Below are positions 9,417-17,743 of a stretch of DNA of 64,000 nucleotides, one piece after another. The stretch's first letter is position 1. The number at the start of each line of letters is the position of its first letter. The notes beneath the pieces are model-generated. The model was not told the origin of the DNA. It saw nothing but the letters and a program-made list of their open reading frames with translations, and searched no databases. The DNA comes from a virus: IMG/VR virus record IMGVR_UViG_3300018420_000012, positions 27,944-91,943 of that record. One strand, 5' to 3'. The position numbers and the translations under genes are program-made.

Positions 9417-9703
9417 CTACCGAGCTAACATCTGTATCGACTTTTGGTTGGTTTACAGATGAAAGCACTTATGAGTTAGATTTATTAACATCTGTATCGA
9501 CTCACGGTTGGTACGGTGTTACGTTAAAGGATTTAATAGAAAGATACCCAACCCTTGATTTTGGCCTTATTATTGACCGACTTCATGAGGTTGGGGTTGA
9601 AATAGAAGCGATACACGAAATAGAAAACTTAGAAATAAAGACACTTGAAGAGCTGGGGAATTTTGAAATAACTCAATTATACAATATAAACTTGAAAAGA
9701 TAG
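9413..9703 (+). CDS. Small protein with N-terminal 20-residue tandem duplication, 96 aa
   Basis: Begins at the ATG of an ATGA overlap with the upstream gene. The first ~40 residues contain two copies of LTSVST(F/H)GW(F/Y), 20 residues apart, matching a DNA-level repeat. The rest is an acidic, helix-prone segment (residues ~50-96) with repeated IENLEIKTLEELGNFEI. No family is recognised. Its position between fibre and adaptor-type genes suggests a small virion or assembly protein, but this is guesswork. Confidence 0.65.
   Translation: MTTELTSVSTFGWFTDESTYELDLLTSVSTHGWYGVTLKDLIERYPTLDFGLIIDRLHEVGVEIEAIHEIENLEIKTLEELGNFEITQLYNINLKR
9426..9502 (+). repeat. 17-bp perfect direct repeat, 60-bp period
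   Basis: TAACATCTGTATCGACT occurs at 9426-9442 and again at 9486-9502, exactly 60 bp (20 codons) apart and in frame within the 96-aa gene. The flanking bases have partly diverged, so this looks like a fairly recent in-frame duplication. Confidence 0.85.
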
Positions 9704-9706
9704 AAA

Positions 9707-9982
9707 ATGCTTTACGCTGGGTCATCTTGGTCAGAATTGCCGATCTCTACATCTCCACAACAGGAGTCTAGCGGTGAAGAATTTGGCTACGAGTTTACTA
9801 TTGATGAGTTTTTTGAGATAACTGGTGATATAGACGGAACAAAAAGTTTTAGTCTCTATATCTGCGAAAACCCTTCTTTTAGTGTAACTATAGTTAGAGA
9901 AGTAAGTAATTTGTTAGAATTAGAACAACAGCAAGAATTTACTTTGCGTATAGACGACGACAATACTTGGAATTTATCCTAA
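9707..9982 (+). CDS. Hypothetical acidic small protein, 91 aa
   Basis: Starts three bases after the previous stop, with an ATG in AGAAAATG; the ribosome-binding site is weak. The protein is acidic (many Glu/Asp) with alternating strands (EFGYEFTIDEFFEITGDIDG, FSLYICENPSFSVTIVREV), suggesting a compact beta domain. It resembles the small Ig-like or fold-unknown proteins that precede adaptor genes in phages, but I cannot name a family. It is on the same strand and transcript as its neighbours, and the next gene begins 10 bases downstream. Confidence 0.6.
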   Translation: MLYAGSSWSELPISTSPQQESSGEEFGYEFTIDEFFEITGDIDGTKSFSLYICENPSFSVTIVREVSNLLELEQQQEFTLRIDDDNTWNLS

Positions 9983-9991
9983 AGGTGAAAC

Positions 9992-10297
9992 ATGGCTAGT
10001 GAAATTCATGAAGGAGATATTGGCACAAAGCTGCTCATCACGGTGACTGATGACGGTAGCATTGTAGACATATCTTCTGCATCTAGCTTGTCTATTTACA
10101 TTAAAAAACCAGACGGTACGATATTGACTAGAACTGGCGTTCTAGAGACAGATGGCACAGATGGAAAAATGTACTATATTACAGTCGCTGGGGATTTAGA
10201 CAGGGCAGGCAATTACAAAATTCAAGGTAAGGTAGTTCTTCCTTCTGGAAGTTATTATACCAGTACCGCTACTTTCAAAGTTCATTGTAACTTATAG
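9992..10297 (+). CDS. BppU-N-like (baseplate upper protein Ig-like) domain protein, 101 aa
   Basis: The whole protein matches the pattern I know for the BppU N-terminal-like domain of phage tail/baseplate proteins. It shows EGDIGTKLLITVTDDGSIVDISSASSLSIYIKKPDGTILTRTG in outline, then DGTDGKMYYITVAGDLDRAGNYKIQ and a closing ...TATFKVH. In lactococcal phages this fold attaches receptor-binding proteins to the baseplate; in other phages single-domain versions occur beside neck or fibre genes. It lies directly before the head-tail adaptor candidate. The ribosome-binding site (AAAGGTG) is acceptable. The domain call is fairly confident; the attachment role is inferred. Confidence 0.75.
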   Translation: MASEIHEGDIGTKLLITVTDDGSIVDISSASSLSIYIKKPDGTILTRTGVLETDGTDGKMYYITVAGDLDRAGNYKIQGKVVLPSGSYYTSTATFKVHCNL

Positions 10298-10307
10298 GGG
10301 TTAAATC

Positions 10308-10829
10308 ATGTCGTGGCAAGGTCAAATGGGAACTATTGTTAGATACCTAATCAGCGATGTAGACCCTGACAATTATACTTTTTCGGACCATAGAATAGAG
10401 ACAACCATACTCGTAGCAGCTCAATTATCTCAAATGAGTATTGAGTATAGCCAGTCTTATAATGTGAATGTTGAGAATTGCACACTAGACCCTGACCCAA
10501 CAAATTCAGATAATGAAGATTACTCTTTCATAACTTTGGTTTGTTTGCGTGCAGCGTGTATAATAATAGGAAGTCAGATAAGAAGTGAGTCTGGAAACGC
10601 CATTTCTATCAAAGATGGTCCATCAGCGATAGATTTGCGTGGGGTTACTCAAACACTCACCGTTCTTTATAAAGATTTGTGTGAAAAGTATGAAAAAGCA
10701 GAACTTGATTATAGAGCTGGAAGCAGCATAGCTGGTCAAGCAATCCTTGGTCCTTATAGCCCCGGCTCAGATTATGTGTCGAGGAACAGTCACGGCGGTC
10801 ACAGAGCCGGTGGATATTTCGATTATTAA
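10308..10829 (+). CDS. Probable head-tail adaptor/connector protein, 173 aa
   Basis: The N-terminal part has the layout of HK97 gp6-like adaptors. It begins with a short helix (IVRYLISDV), a DNYTFSDHRIETTILVAA segment at about residues 21-38 with the characteristic D..Y.(Y/F)SD..(I/L)...I, and a long helical stretch with many small residues. A second helical part (FITLVCLRAACIIIGSQIRSE) and IDLRGVTQTL follow. The C-terminus is Gly/Ser/His-rich and probably disordered. Adaptors of this family form the dodecameric ring below the portal. The assignment rests on pattern and on being upstream of neck and tail genes, so it is moderate. It is part of the continuous plus-strand operon. Confidence 0.55.
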   Translation: MSWQGQMGTIVRYLISDVDPDNYTFSDHRIETTILVAAQLSQMSIEYSQSYNVNVENCTLDPDPTNSDNEDYSFITLVCLRAACIIIGSQIRSESGNAISIKDGPSAIDLRGVTQTLTVLYKDLCEKYEKAELDYRAGSSIAGQAILGPYSPGSDYVSRNSHGGHRAGGYFDY

Positions 10830-10844
10830 CAGGAGAATTAAACA

Positions 10845-11849
10845 ATGCCTAATCAATTAAATTCAGGCGAAATCATTACGAGTATTCAGGCTGACTTAGC
10901 AGACAATAATGCTGGTCTTATTTCCGCATATGACATTCGTCATAACATGGAAGACATTGCATTTTCCATAAATAAAATTGTAGCGAGTGGAGACACTGAG
11001 ACTGAGTTTCCATTCTTTAATATAGTAAAGGTTAGCAATGTTGATGCTGTCAGTTCTTCAAGCACAACCGCCACAAATGGCGACTTGGTTCTTGAGTCTG
11101 GACTTTTCTTCCCAAACGCACCGGTTAATTCCACCAAGCGGCAGGATCGCCCTTGGCTTGGCGAAGAGAATATCGACCACAATATCTTAGACAATTTAGA
11201 TGCTGGTGATGTTCACACCCAATATTATCACAGGGCGGGCAAAGATGCCCCTAGAGCTGGGTCTAACGCACTGACTGGCAACATGGAAACAGCAGATGTT
11301 TGGATTAACACATCTGGTATCGACGATGTTGGCTTTAAATTTGTTCAAACTAACCCATCAGCTACAGAGCAAGAAATTTATGTTTCTGGAACGATGAGAT
11401 GGGCAAATACTGATAATTCTATTTTAGAAAATGCGAAGGGCGTTGCTAAGGCTTGGGCTTTCTTTAGTGCTAGTGGTAATGGCAATGTCCCAGAAATCTA
11501 CGGTTGGCACAATATTGACAGTATTGCTAGAAAGGGCGAAGCTGGCAAACTAAAAATCACCTTTAGTTCTGGTACTTTTGAAAATAATTTCTTTGTAGCG
11601 ATGGGCACTTCCAACGGAACAACCTCTAGTGGTAATTTGCTGGATATGGATGTAAATTCTGTAGCCTGCATTGCACGATCTGGAGATGACGGGAACATGC
11701 TTAGATCGGTCACTTATGTAATTCAGGATGAGGCTGGTCAATATGTTGACGGTAAAATTTGCACGTTTGTCGCATACGGCTATAGCCCCGGAGAATCTTC
11801 TGGTACTGTTCCTACTATGATTGATGAATCATCAGCACCGACGTTTTAA
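10845..11849 (+). CDS. Tail fibre-type structural protein, 334 aa
   Basis: Good ribosome-binding site (AGGAGAA). The N-terminal ~60 residues (GEIITSIQADLADNNAGLISAYDIRHNMEDI) resemble a phage fibre assembly motif that I have seen at the N-termini of aquatic phage fibre proteins. Residues ~115-150 contain NILDNLDAGDVHTQYYHRAG and ALTGNM; a DGDHTQY-like strand-turn motif of this kind is common in fibre shafts. The C-terminal ~180 residues form a knob-like beta domain ending in FVAYGYSPGESSG. It precedes the 1503-aa fibre, with which it probably assembles. No enzymatic motif is seen. Fibre identity is likely; receptor specificity is unknown. Confidence 0.75.
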   Translation: MPNQLNSGEIITSIQADLADNNAGLISAYDIRHNMEDIAFSINKIVASGDTETEFPFFNIVKVSNVDAVSSSSTTATNGDLVLESGLFFPNAPVNSTKRQDRPWLGEENIDHNILDNLDAGDVHTQYYHRAGKDAPRAGSNALTGNMETADVWINTSGIDDVGFKFVQTNPSATEQEIYVSGTMRWANTDNSILENAKGVAKAWAFFSASGNGNVPEIYGWHNIDSIARKGEAGKLKITFSSGTFENNFFVAMGTSNGTTSSGNLLDMDVNSVACIARSGDDGNMLRSVTYVIQDEAGQYVDGKICTFVAYGYSPGESSGTVPTMIDESSAPTF

Positions 11850-11865
11850 TCTATAGGAAAAAATA

Positions 11866-14800
11866 ATGTTAAACTTCTTCTTGGCAGATAGAGTAAAAGA
11901 AATATCTTATACTGTTGGTACTGGCCCGCTTCAGCTTGAAGGTGCGGCTGCTGGCTTCAGTGGATTTGATGATATTTTTGCGTCTGGCGATTTAGTATTC
12001 TACGCTGTTACTGATAATGATAAGTATGAAATTGGCTCTGGTATTTATGAAAAAAGCGGCTCGTCAAGAGTTCTTACTCGAAATGTTATTAGAAGTTCTA
12101 ATTTAAATATTGGTCCATACTATGTGGACGGTACAAGTAATCGCGGCCCTACTGATGGTCAGAATGGATATTTTCATCCGTTATGGCTGTCGAGGTCCGC
12201 AGCGGTCAGCGGTGTTGGCCTTACTGATGGGCCATTTAGTGATGTCAGCGGAATCTCGTTCGATGAATTTCCGGGGCAAACTTTTTATTATGTTCCTGAG
12301 TATTTCGGTGCTGCCGAACCTTCTCACTCTGGATTAAGCGGTGTTGATTTTAATGCGTCTGGGAATCCAGTTAGCTTTGTCAACGATGGAGTAAAAGAGG
12401 TATTTGTAACATATCCGGGCAAGACGGCTGTATACAACGCTTACGGTATAGACCCAAGTGTTAAAGAACCACAGAGAAGTGGTATTGCGTTCTGGGAAAA
12501 TGGACAAATTATTAATTATGCATCTGGCATGTCTTGGGACAATGTAGCAGATGCACTTGGCTTCCGCAAGCATAACCCTACTTATGCCATTGATGTTGGT
12601 GGGAATATCGACTACTCAGTAGTTAGAGCTTCCGGTTTTGTTGATGGTGGTTCAGGTATTTTATTCTCTGGTGTTGCTGGTTCATTCTCTGGTGGTCGTC
12701 AGCTAGAGCCATTTCTTAGAAATGTATTAAATAATGAGACTGGTACGGACGCTGTGTTTGAACTGAGCGGCGTGGTAGACCAAGGGATCATGTTCCAAAA
12801 GCAGCTTCCTAGAACTTTCTTTATTGGTCCATCTGGCGAGTGTGGATGCGTTGATGACTACCCCGTGTTCAGAGAATTGGTAGCAAGTGACTTAGACCCT
12901 ATCGTTGCTGATTTACCATTTGTTTCTCAGAACAATGTCGGTATTGGTTCAAATTCAGAATATCCTTTTGTTGTTGGTCAGATCGCAGTATATAGAGCTA
13001 GTGGCGAAATAACTTATGATAGTGGTCTATATTATGACGCTAATAATAATCGTCTCGGTATTAATGGCGTGACCGATGGATATTTGGTTCCAGAGTATGT
13101 ACTGCACGTTAGCGGTGATATGGCTGCACAGTCTGGATATTTTGACCAAGTATTATTTACTGACGACATTATCAGAATTGGCGAAAATGCCGGTACTTAT
13201 CTTGATAATCTATTCGTTGTAAATATTGGCTATAATGCCGGTGCTAATGCTAGTGGCGTAGAAGATGGTGTTATTGTCGGTAGTGGTGCCGGTAACAACC
13301 TAAAAGATTCTGACAAAGTTATTGTAATTGGTAGAAACGCTGGTCAACTCACTAGATATACAGATTCCATCATTGGAATTGGCTCTCAATCCGCTGAAAG
13401 TGCTAGTGGATTATACAATATTACGGCTATTGGCTCTGGTGCTGCTTGGGGAGCTTCTCAGGTAGATCAGAGCTTTATCGCTGGTCCTTTCGCTGGTAGT
13501 GGATTAGAAGAAGCTGAATCCGTTGTGGCTATGGGCTGGAATGTATTAGCGAACGCTTCCGGTGTCACAGATGTTGTAGCTGCTGGTAAAAATGCTCTCA
13601 GGGGTTCACAAACCGTATCAAACGCCCAAGTTGTTGGTGAGTCAGCTGCGAGCGGCTCCTTCAATCTTTCGCAAGTTTCTGCTGTTGGCAATCTTGCGGC
13701 AAACGAAGCGTCTGGCTTGACAAATGTTGTAGCTGTAGGTCAACATTCTGCTAGATACGCTGAGACACTAGACGATGTTGTTGCTATCGGTCGTGCGGCT
13801 GCCCAGTCTGGACTAGAGCTTGGTGACACTGTTGCGGTTGGAACATCTGCTGGATCACAAGCTAGTGGCAATTTCAATATTTACTTTGGTGCTAATGCCG
13901 GTGCTTCACTATCTGGTAATGAGAACATTGAGATTATCGCTTCTGGTTCATCTCTCAGTTTCTTAACAAATGAAGCTAGTGGCAAACTTAATATCGGCAA
14001 TACCATTGTTGGTGATATTTATCAGGGTAGAGTAAAGGTTGGTGCTCCAACTGACGCTTCTCCAGATGCAACCCTTGAGGTTCGCCCAGATAACGCAGAA
14101 GAAATCGGACTACTTGTTCGTCATGTTGGCTCTGGTGGGTCGGAACCTTACTTCGCCCTACAATCCGGTGATGCTACTACATTCTTCCATATTAACAATA
14201 GTGGCGATGTCATCACTAGTGGCTGTGTAAATCCTAGTGGCGGTGTTTTGTTTAACGATATCGTCCCTCAAGACATTACTAATAAACTTTATAATGACGG
14301 CGGTACATTATTCTGGAATGGATCACAGGTAGACACTGCTGGCGGAACCAGTTGGTATCTTAGCAACGACCAGCTAGGTGCGTCTGTTGGGCAAAATATT
14401 ACCACAGATCAAACTGTTACAATTAGTGGTGTTAGTGGTGTTACGATAGACCAGATTGGTAGATATTTGCAAATCTCAGCCGGTGAATTGTCCGGTGTTC
14501 TTCAGCCACAGATAACCAATTCTCTTTATACATTTGATGTTGGTGCTAGTGGTTACGACGCAAACAATAATGACCCCGCAACGATCAATCAGGGTGACAT
14601 AGTTTTACTTTCTGGCGTTAGCGGTGTTCACGTTGATTTTGAAACTAGATACGCTGGTGGTCAACGGTCTGGTATTTTTGTTATTGGTTATGACCCAACC
14701 ATTACCTACGCATTTAATGCTGTAGCTAGTGGAAATGGTGGACAAAACAATACGCCAAAATCAATGGTTAATGATTCCGTTCTTGCTATCTCCGGTGTTA

Positions 14801-16377
14801 GCGGTATTAATATTGACTTTGAGAACCGCTCAGATGGAACAAATGAGAGCGGCGTTTTTGTTCTAGGATTTACCGAAGAATACTGGAGCAAAGCGTCTGG
14901 CGAAGGGAACTACAGCCAGATTTTAGAAAATACAGCCAGTGGACTTGCTATTAGCGGTATCTCTGAGTGGGCATCTGGTGAGTTTGGAAGACTTGGACTT
15001 GGTGGCGGCACCAAGGGTACAAGTGGTATTATCTTCCAAGACGACCATTTGATTCTTGACCCACAAGGTTCTGGTTCACTCGCTAGATTGAATCTTAACG
15101 ACAATAATAGCGTTATTATTCAAACAGAAGATGGTTATGAATTCTTTGGTGGTAATAGTAATTCGGTAATTGTTGGAGAGTCGGCGGGTAGTGGCTCTGT
15201 TGACTTAGACGGTAGCGTTGTGATCGGGAGTGGTGCTGGTCAAAACTCGTACTGTGGCCCGGATGTTTACAGTGGGCCGTGGGCGGGTTCTAATAATGTT
15301 CTTATAGGTAGTAGAGCTGGAGCTTTTAGCAGCGGTGATGCTGCCAACTACGGAAACGTGGTAGCCGTGGGAAATGCGGCTGGTTCTGGCGGTTGGAACG
15401 CAACGGACGGCGTGTTTGTTGGAGGACGTGCGGGCAGCAATATCGAATCATCCACCCAAGCCGTGTGTATTGGTTCGCGAGCTGGTGAAACTTTAATTGA
15501 AAGTCCACGCTCAATATCAATTGGTTGGTATGCCGGAAGAAATGCTTCTGGCATTAACGACTCTGTTAATATTGGATGGAGAGCCGGAAGCTTTTCAGAC
15601 AACTGTACGAACGCAATAAATATCGGCGGCTATGCAGGCTATACCGCTGAAAATAATTCCCAATCTGTAATCTTAGGCGACGAAGCGGGAAGTTATTCAA
15701 ACAATAATTACCGATGTGTTATGGTTGGTTGGGATGCTGGTAGAGAGTCTGCTTCTGGTCAAAACGAAATTTATATAGGTGCAAACGCAGGGTTAAACGC
15801 TTCCGGCGACTCGGCTTATAATATTTACATAGGTCAAGACGCTGGACGAGGAAGAGTCGGCTCAAATTCTATTATGATTCATAAGGGAAATGTTGCAACA
15901 GATAATCTCAAGGCCGACCACGATAGAGATGATTTGCTTGTGATTGGAGACAACATTCTCGGCATCGAAGATTCCTATCTTCATATCGGTTATAGTCTGG
16001 TTAATGATAAGGATCAGTCTTTATTTGGAACTTTAAATACTGCCGCACTCAATCTAACACCTCACAGCACTACAAAATCCGCACTTTACCTAAGACCACT
16101 AAGTAGTCAATCTTCATCATTGATGAAAACAAAAAGCCTGTACGGTGCGACCTACTTTGATACAAATATTATTAATAAAAATGGACAGCTACTTGTTCAA
16201 GTGGCTAATAGCAAATCTGGTAACGAGATTCTTACCACTGGTGGAAGTGTAATACCAAGAGCTACGGCTGGACAGATAGCACTTTATGAGACAGTTTCAA
16301 ATACTGGAATTGCAATTCTTGTTCAGGATGGCGGTGCTTTAACTTGGAGATACCTAGAACTTGGCTTCCTTCCTTAA
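11866..16377 (+). CDS. Giant tail fibre with trimeric-adhesin head-like repeats, 1503 aa
   Basis: Residues ~1-60 include the start of a phage fibre assembly domain (ILTRNVIRSSN and similar). Two blocks of (V/I)xIGxxAG repeats follow, residues ~452-695 and ~1092-1338. Each contains about fourteen copies spaced roughly 15-25 residues apart, often with an NASG or EASG loop. This is the signature of left-handed beta-roll head repeats found in trimeric autotransporter adhesins and some phage fibres. Between them (~700-1090) lie beta modules with repeated SGVSGV(T/H)(I/V)DFE segments, as in ISGVSGVTIDQIGRYL. The C-terminal ~90 residues end with IALYETVSNTGIAILVQDG. No S74 chaperone-protease motif is visible, so trimer folding may be unaided. 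Likely the main host-binding fibre. Confidence 0.8.
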   Translation: MLNFFLADRVKEISYTVGTGPLQLEGAAAGFSGFDDIFASGDLVFYAVTDNDKYEIGSGIYEKSGSSRVLTRNVIRSSNLNIGPYYVDGTSNRGPTDGQNGYFHPLWLSRSAAVSGVGLTDGPFSDVSGISFDEFPGQTFYYVPEYFGAAEPSHSGLSGVDFNASGNPVSFVNDGVKEVFVTYPGKTAVYNAYGIDPSVKEPQRSGIAFWENGQIINYASGMSWDNVADALGFRKHNPTYAIDVGGNIDYSVVRASGFVDGGSGILFSGVAGSFSGGRQLEPFLRNVLNNETGTDAVFELSGVVDQGIMFQKQLPRTFFIGPSGECGCVDDYPVFRELVASDLDPIVADLPFVSQNNVGIGSNSEYPFVVGQIAVYRASGEITYDSGLYYDANNNRLGINGVTDGYLVPEYVLHVSGDMAAQSGYFDQVLFTDDIIRIGENAGTYLDNLFVVNIGYNAGANASGVEDGVIVGSGAGNNLKDSDKVIVIGRNAGQLTRYTDSIIGIGSQSAESASGLYNITAIGSGAAWGASQVDQSFIAGPFAGSGLEEAESVVAMGWNVLANASGVTDVVAAGKNALRGSQTVSNAQVVGESAASGSFNLSQVSAVGNLAANEASGLTNVVAVGQHSARYAETLDDVVAIGRAAAQSGLELGDTVAVGTSAGSQASGNFNIYFGANAGASLSGNENIEIIASGSSLSFLTNEASGKLNIGNTIVGDIYQGRVKVGAPTDASPDATLEVRPDNAEEIGLLVRHVGSGGSEPYFALQSGDATTFFHINNSGDVITSGCVNPSGGVLFNDIVPQDITNKLYNDGGTLFWNGSQVDTAGGTSWYLSNDQLGASVGQNITTDQTVTISGVSGVTIDQIGRYLQISAGELSGVLQPQITNSLYTFDVGASGYDANNNDPATINQGDIVLLSGVSGVHVDFETRYAGGQRSGIFVIGYDPTITYAFNAVASGNGGQNNTPKSMVNDSVLAISGVSGINIDFENRSDGTNESGVFVLGFTEEYWSKASGEGNYSQILENTASGLAISGISEWASGEFGRLGLGGGTKGTSGIIFQDDHLILDPQGSGSLARLNLNDNNSVIIQTEDGYEFFGGNSNSVIVGESAGSGSVDLDGSVVIGSGAGQNSYCGPDVYSGPWAGSNNVLIGSRAGAFSSGDAANYGNVVAVGNAAGSGGWNATDGVFVGGRAGSNIESSTQAVCIGSRAGETLIESPRSISIGWYAGRNASGINDSVNIGWRAGSFSDNCTNAINIGGYAGYTAENNSQSVILGDEAGSYSNNNYRCVMVGWDAGRESASGQNEIYIGANAGLNASGDSAYNIYIGQDAGRGRVGSNSIMIHKGNVATDNLKADHDRDDLLVIGDNILGIEDSYLHIGYSLVNDKDQSLFGTLNTAALNLTPHSTTKSALYLRPLSSQSSSLMKTKSLYGATYFDTNIINKNGQLLVQVANSKSGNEILTTGGSVIPRATAGQIALYETVSNTGIAILVQDGGALTWRYLELGFLP

Positions 16378-16413
16378 TTTTAACTAAGAGAGTAATTAAA
16401 TTGGAGAAAAATA

Positions 16414-16608
16414 ATGTCTGATGTAATAAGGCCAGTAACCACCGCAGCTGCGGGAATACAAAATGGCTCTATCGTCACGCTAGTTTTCGAGACTGGTCAG
16501 AATAACCAAGAAAGAAATCCTGATGTAAATCAGTTTGTGCCTTCTGGAACTATTCAGTCGAGGTTAGACACTAGATTCGATGAGCATTATGGCGGCGGGG
16601 CTTCCTAA
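16414..16608 (+). CDS. Small protein, 64 aa, unknown
   Basis: Short gene with a strong ribosome-binding site (TTGGAGAAAAATAATG), so probably real. It is preceded by a 36-bp AT-rich gap and followed 14 bp later by the neck-protein candidate. The sequence begins MSDVIRPVTTAAAG and has a Gly-rich C-terminus. There is no cysteine cluster or membrane segment. No family is recognised; a small head-tail or fibre accessory protein is the most that can be suggested. Confidence 0.6.
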   Translation: MSDVIRPVTTAAAGIQNGSIVTLVFETGQNNQERNPDVNQFVPSGTIQSRLDTRFDEHYGGGAS

Positions 16609-16622
16609 TATAAAGGTATAAG

Positions 16623-17105
16623 ATGCCAATTAATATTCCAGAGTCAGTATTCGACAAATACTACGATATTATTGATTCCACTATCAATGATATTTTTGGT
16701 GTTGTATGTCAACTTGTTTACATAGAGAAGGTAGAAGAAATTTCTAATACCTACGATAATCTTCCGTCCAGAAAAAGCATCAATGCTCACCGTCAAAAGG
16801 GTGATGGATACAGAAGAGAAAACAAGGTTTACAAAGAGGTCGAAAAGTTTGAAGACGTAAAACTAAAAGTTTACTGGGATAGCAGGAATTGGACAAAGGT
16901 TGGCGGTAATATTGTCATTCCAGATAATAGTATTCAGACGATCTTTTTCGCATCAGACTTAGATAAGATTGTGAGGGCAAAATATCTCATAGCCCATAAA
17001 GAAATTAAAGACCAAAGAGAGTTTAGGTTTTCCAGATTGGGAGAGCCTTTTCCAATGGGTCTTAGACAAAATAGATACTTTGGATGTTTTTGGGAGCGTG
17101 CATAA
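16623..17105 (+). CDS. Probable neck/head-closure protein, 160 aa
   Basis: A basic, alpha/beta protein with a central strand-rich part (VKLKVYWDSRNWTKVGGNIVIPDNSIQTIFFASDLDKI, in outline) and a C-terminal FRFSRLGEPFPMGLRQNRYFGCFWER. Small proteins with this central-strand layout occupy the stopper/head-closure position between adaptor and tail-completion genes in siphophages. The assignment is mainly by synteny: it is followed by an HK97 gp10-like protein and then the tube gene. The stop overlaps the next start (TAATG). Confidence 0.5.
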   Translation: MPINIPESVFDKYYDIIDSTINDIFGVVCQLVYIEKVEEISNTYDNLPSRKSINAHRQKGDGYRRENKVYKEVEKFEDVKLKVYWDSRNWTKVGGNIVIPDNSIQTIFFASDLDKIVRAKYLIAHKEIKDQREFRFSRLGEPFPMGLRQNRYFGCFWERA

Positions 17106-17743
17106 TGGCTAGAGTTGGACTGAAGATATTAGAATCCAACAAAAAGATAGAGAAAGAAATGTATCTAGCAATAGCTAATTATATTTCAGGTAAAATTAAT
17201 AGCAATAGAGAAAGAGTGCAAAAAAGACTTCAGGCTCGTATTCCTGAGTGGATTAGAAGTGCAGATGAGATAGTTTCTCTAGAGAGTGATGGTCAGCAGG
17301 GTAGTTTAAATGCTCAATTTGGATTGCGGCCCGGAACCGCATCGTCCGCTACTGATGCTATTATTCAGGCTATAGTTAGCAGTATTGAGGTAGAAGTAGG
17401 TAGAATAGACAAAAGACTTAGAGGTTACATAGTATTTAATTTTCAACCAAACGATTTTAGAAATTTATTGGCCTTACCACAAGGGGTCGTTGTTACAGCC
17501 GCTGGTCAAACAAACCTCGCTTGGCTTGACTGGTTATTAACAGCTGGTGGCAAAGTTATTATCACAAATTATAGTTATGTTCCAGAGATAGGGGGGCGAT
17601 CTGGTGGTGGTACGATGAACGCTGGGGGTGGATGGAGAGTTCCTCCGCTATTCCAAGGTACTACAGATGACAATTTTGTTACTAGGGCATTAAGCAATCG
17701 GGAAAGAGAGATAACGCCAATCTTACAAGGATTACTTGAGTAA
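17105..17743 (+). CDS. Probable neck/tail-completion protein (HK97 gp10-like), 212 aa
   Basis: The start is taken as the ATG at 17105, which overlaps the upstream stop and has GGGAG 10 nt upstream; an ATG at 17084 in the same frame would lie before this Shine-Dalgarno. The first ~60 residues form a basic amphipathic helix pair (IEKEMYLAIANYISGKINSNRERVQKRLQ in outline). A C-terminal loop and strand, GRSGGGTMNAGGGWRVPPLFQGTTDDNFVTRAL in outline, follows a phage neck-protein pattern I recognise. In that pattern a GRSGxGxM stretch precedes a W.VP..F.GT...NF motif. It directly precedes the 327-aa protein and the tube gene, as expected for a tail-completion protein. Assignment is moderate. Confidence 0.55.
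   Translation: MARVGLKILESNKKIEKEMYLAIANYISGKINSNRERVQKRLQARIPEWIRSADEIVSLESDGQQGSLNAQFGLRPGTASSATDAIIQAIVSSIEVEVGRIDKRLRGYIVFNFQPNDFRNLLALPQGVVVTAAGQTNLAWLDWLLTAGGKVIITNYSYVPEIGGRSGGGTMNAGGGWRVPPLFQGTTDDNFVTRALSNREREITPILQGLLE

Noticed and set aside
11866-16377. Peptidase S74 intramolecular chaperone at the fibre C-terminus
   Set aside because: The expected catalytic Ser-Lys pattern is not visible in the last ~120 residues.
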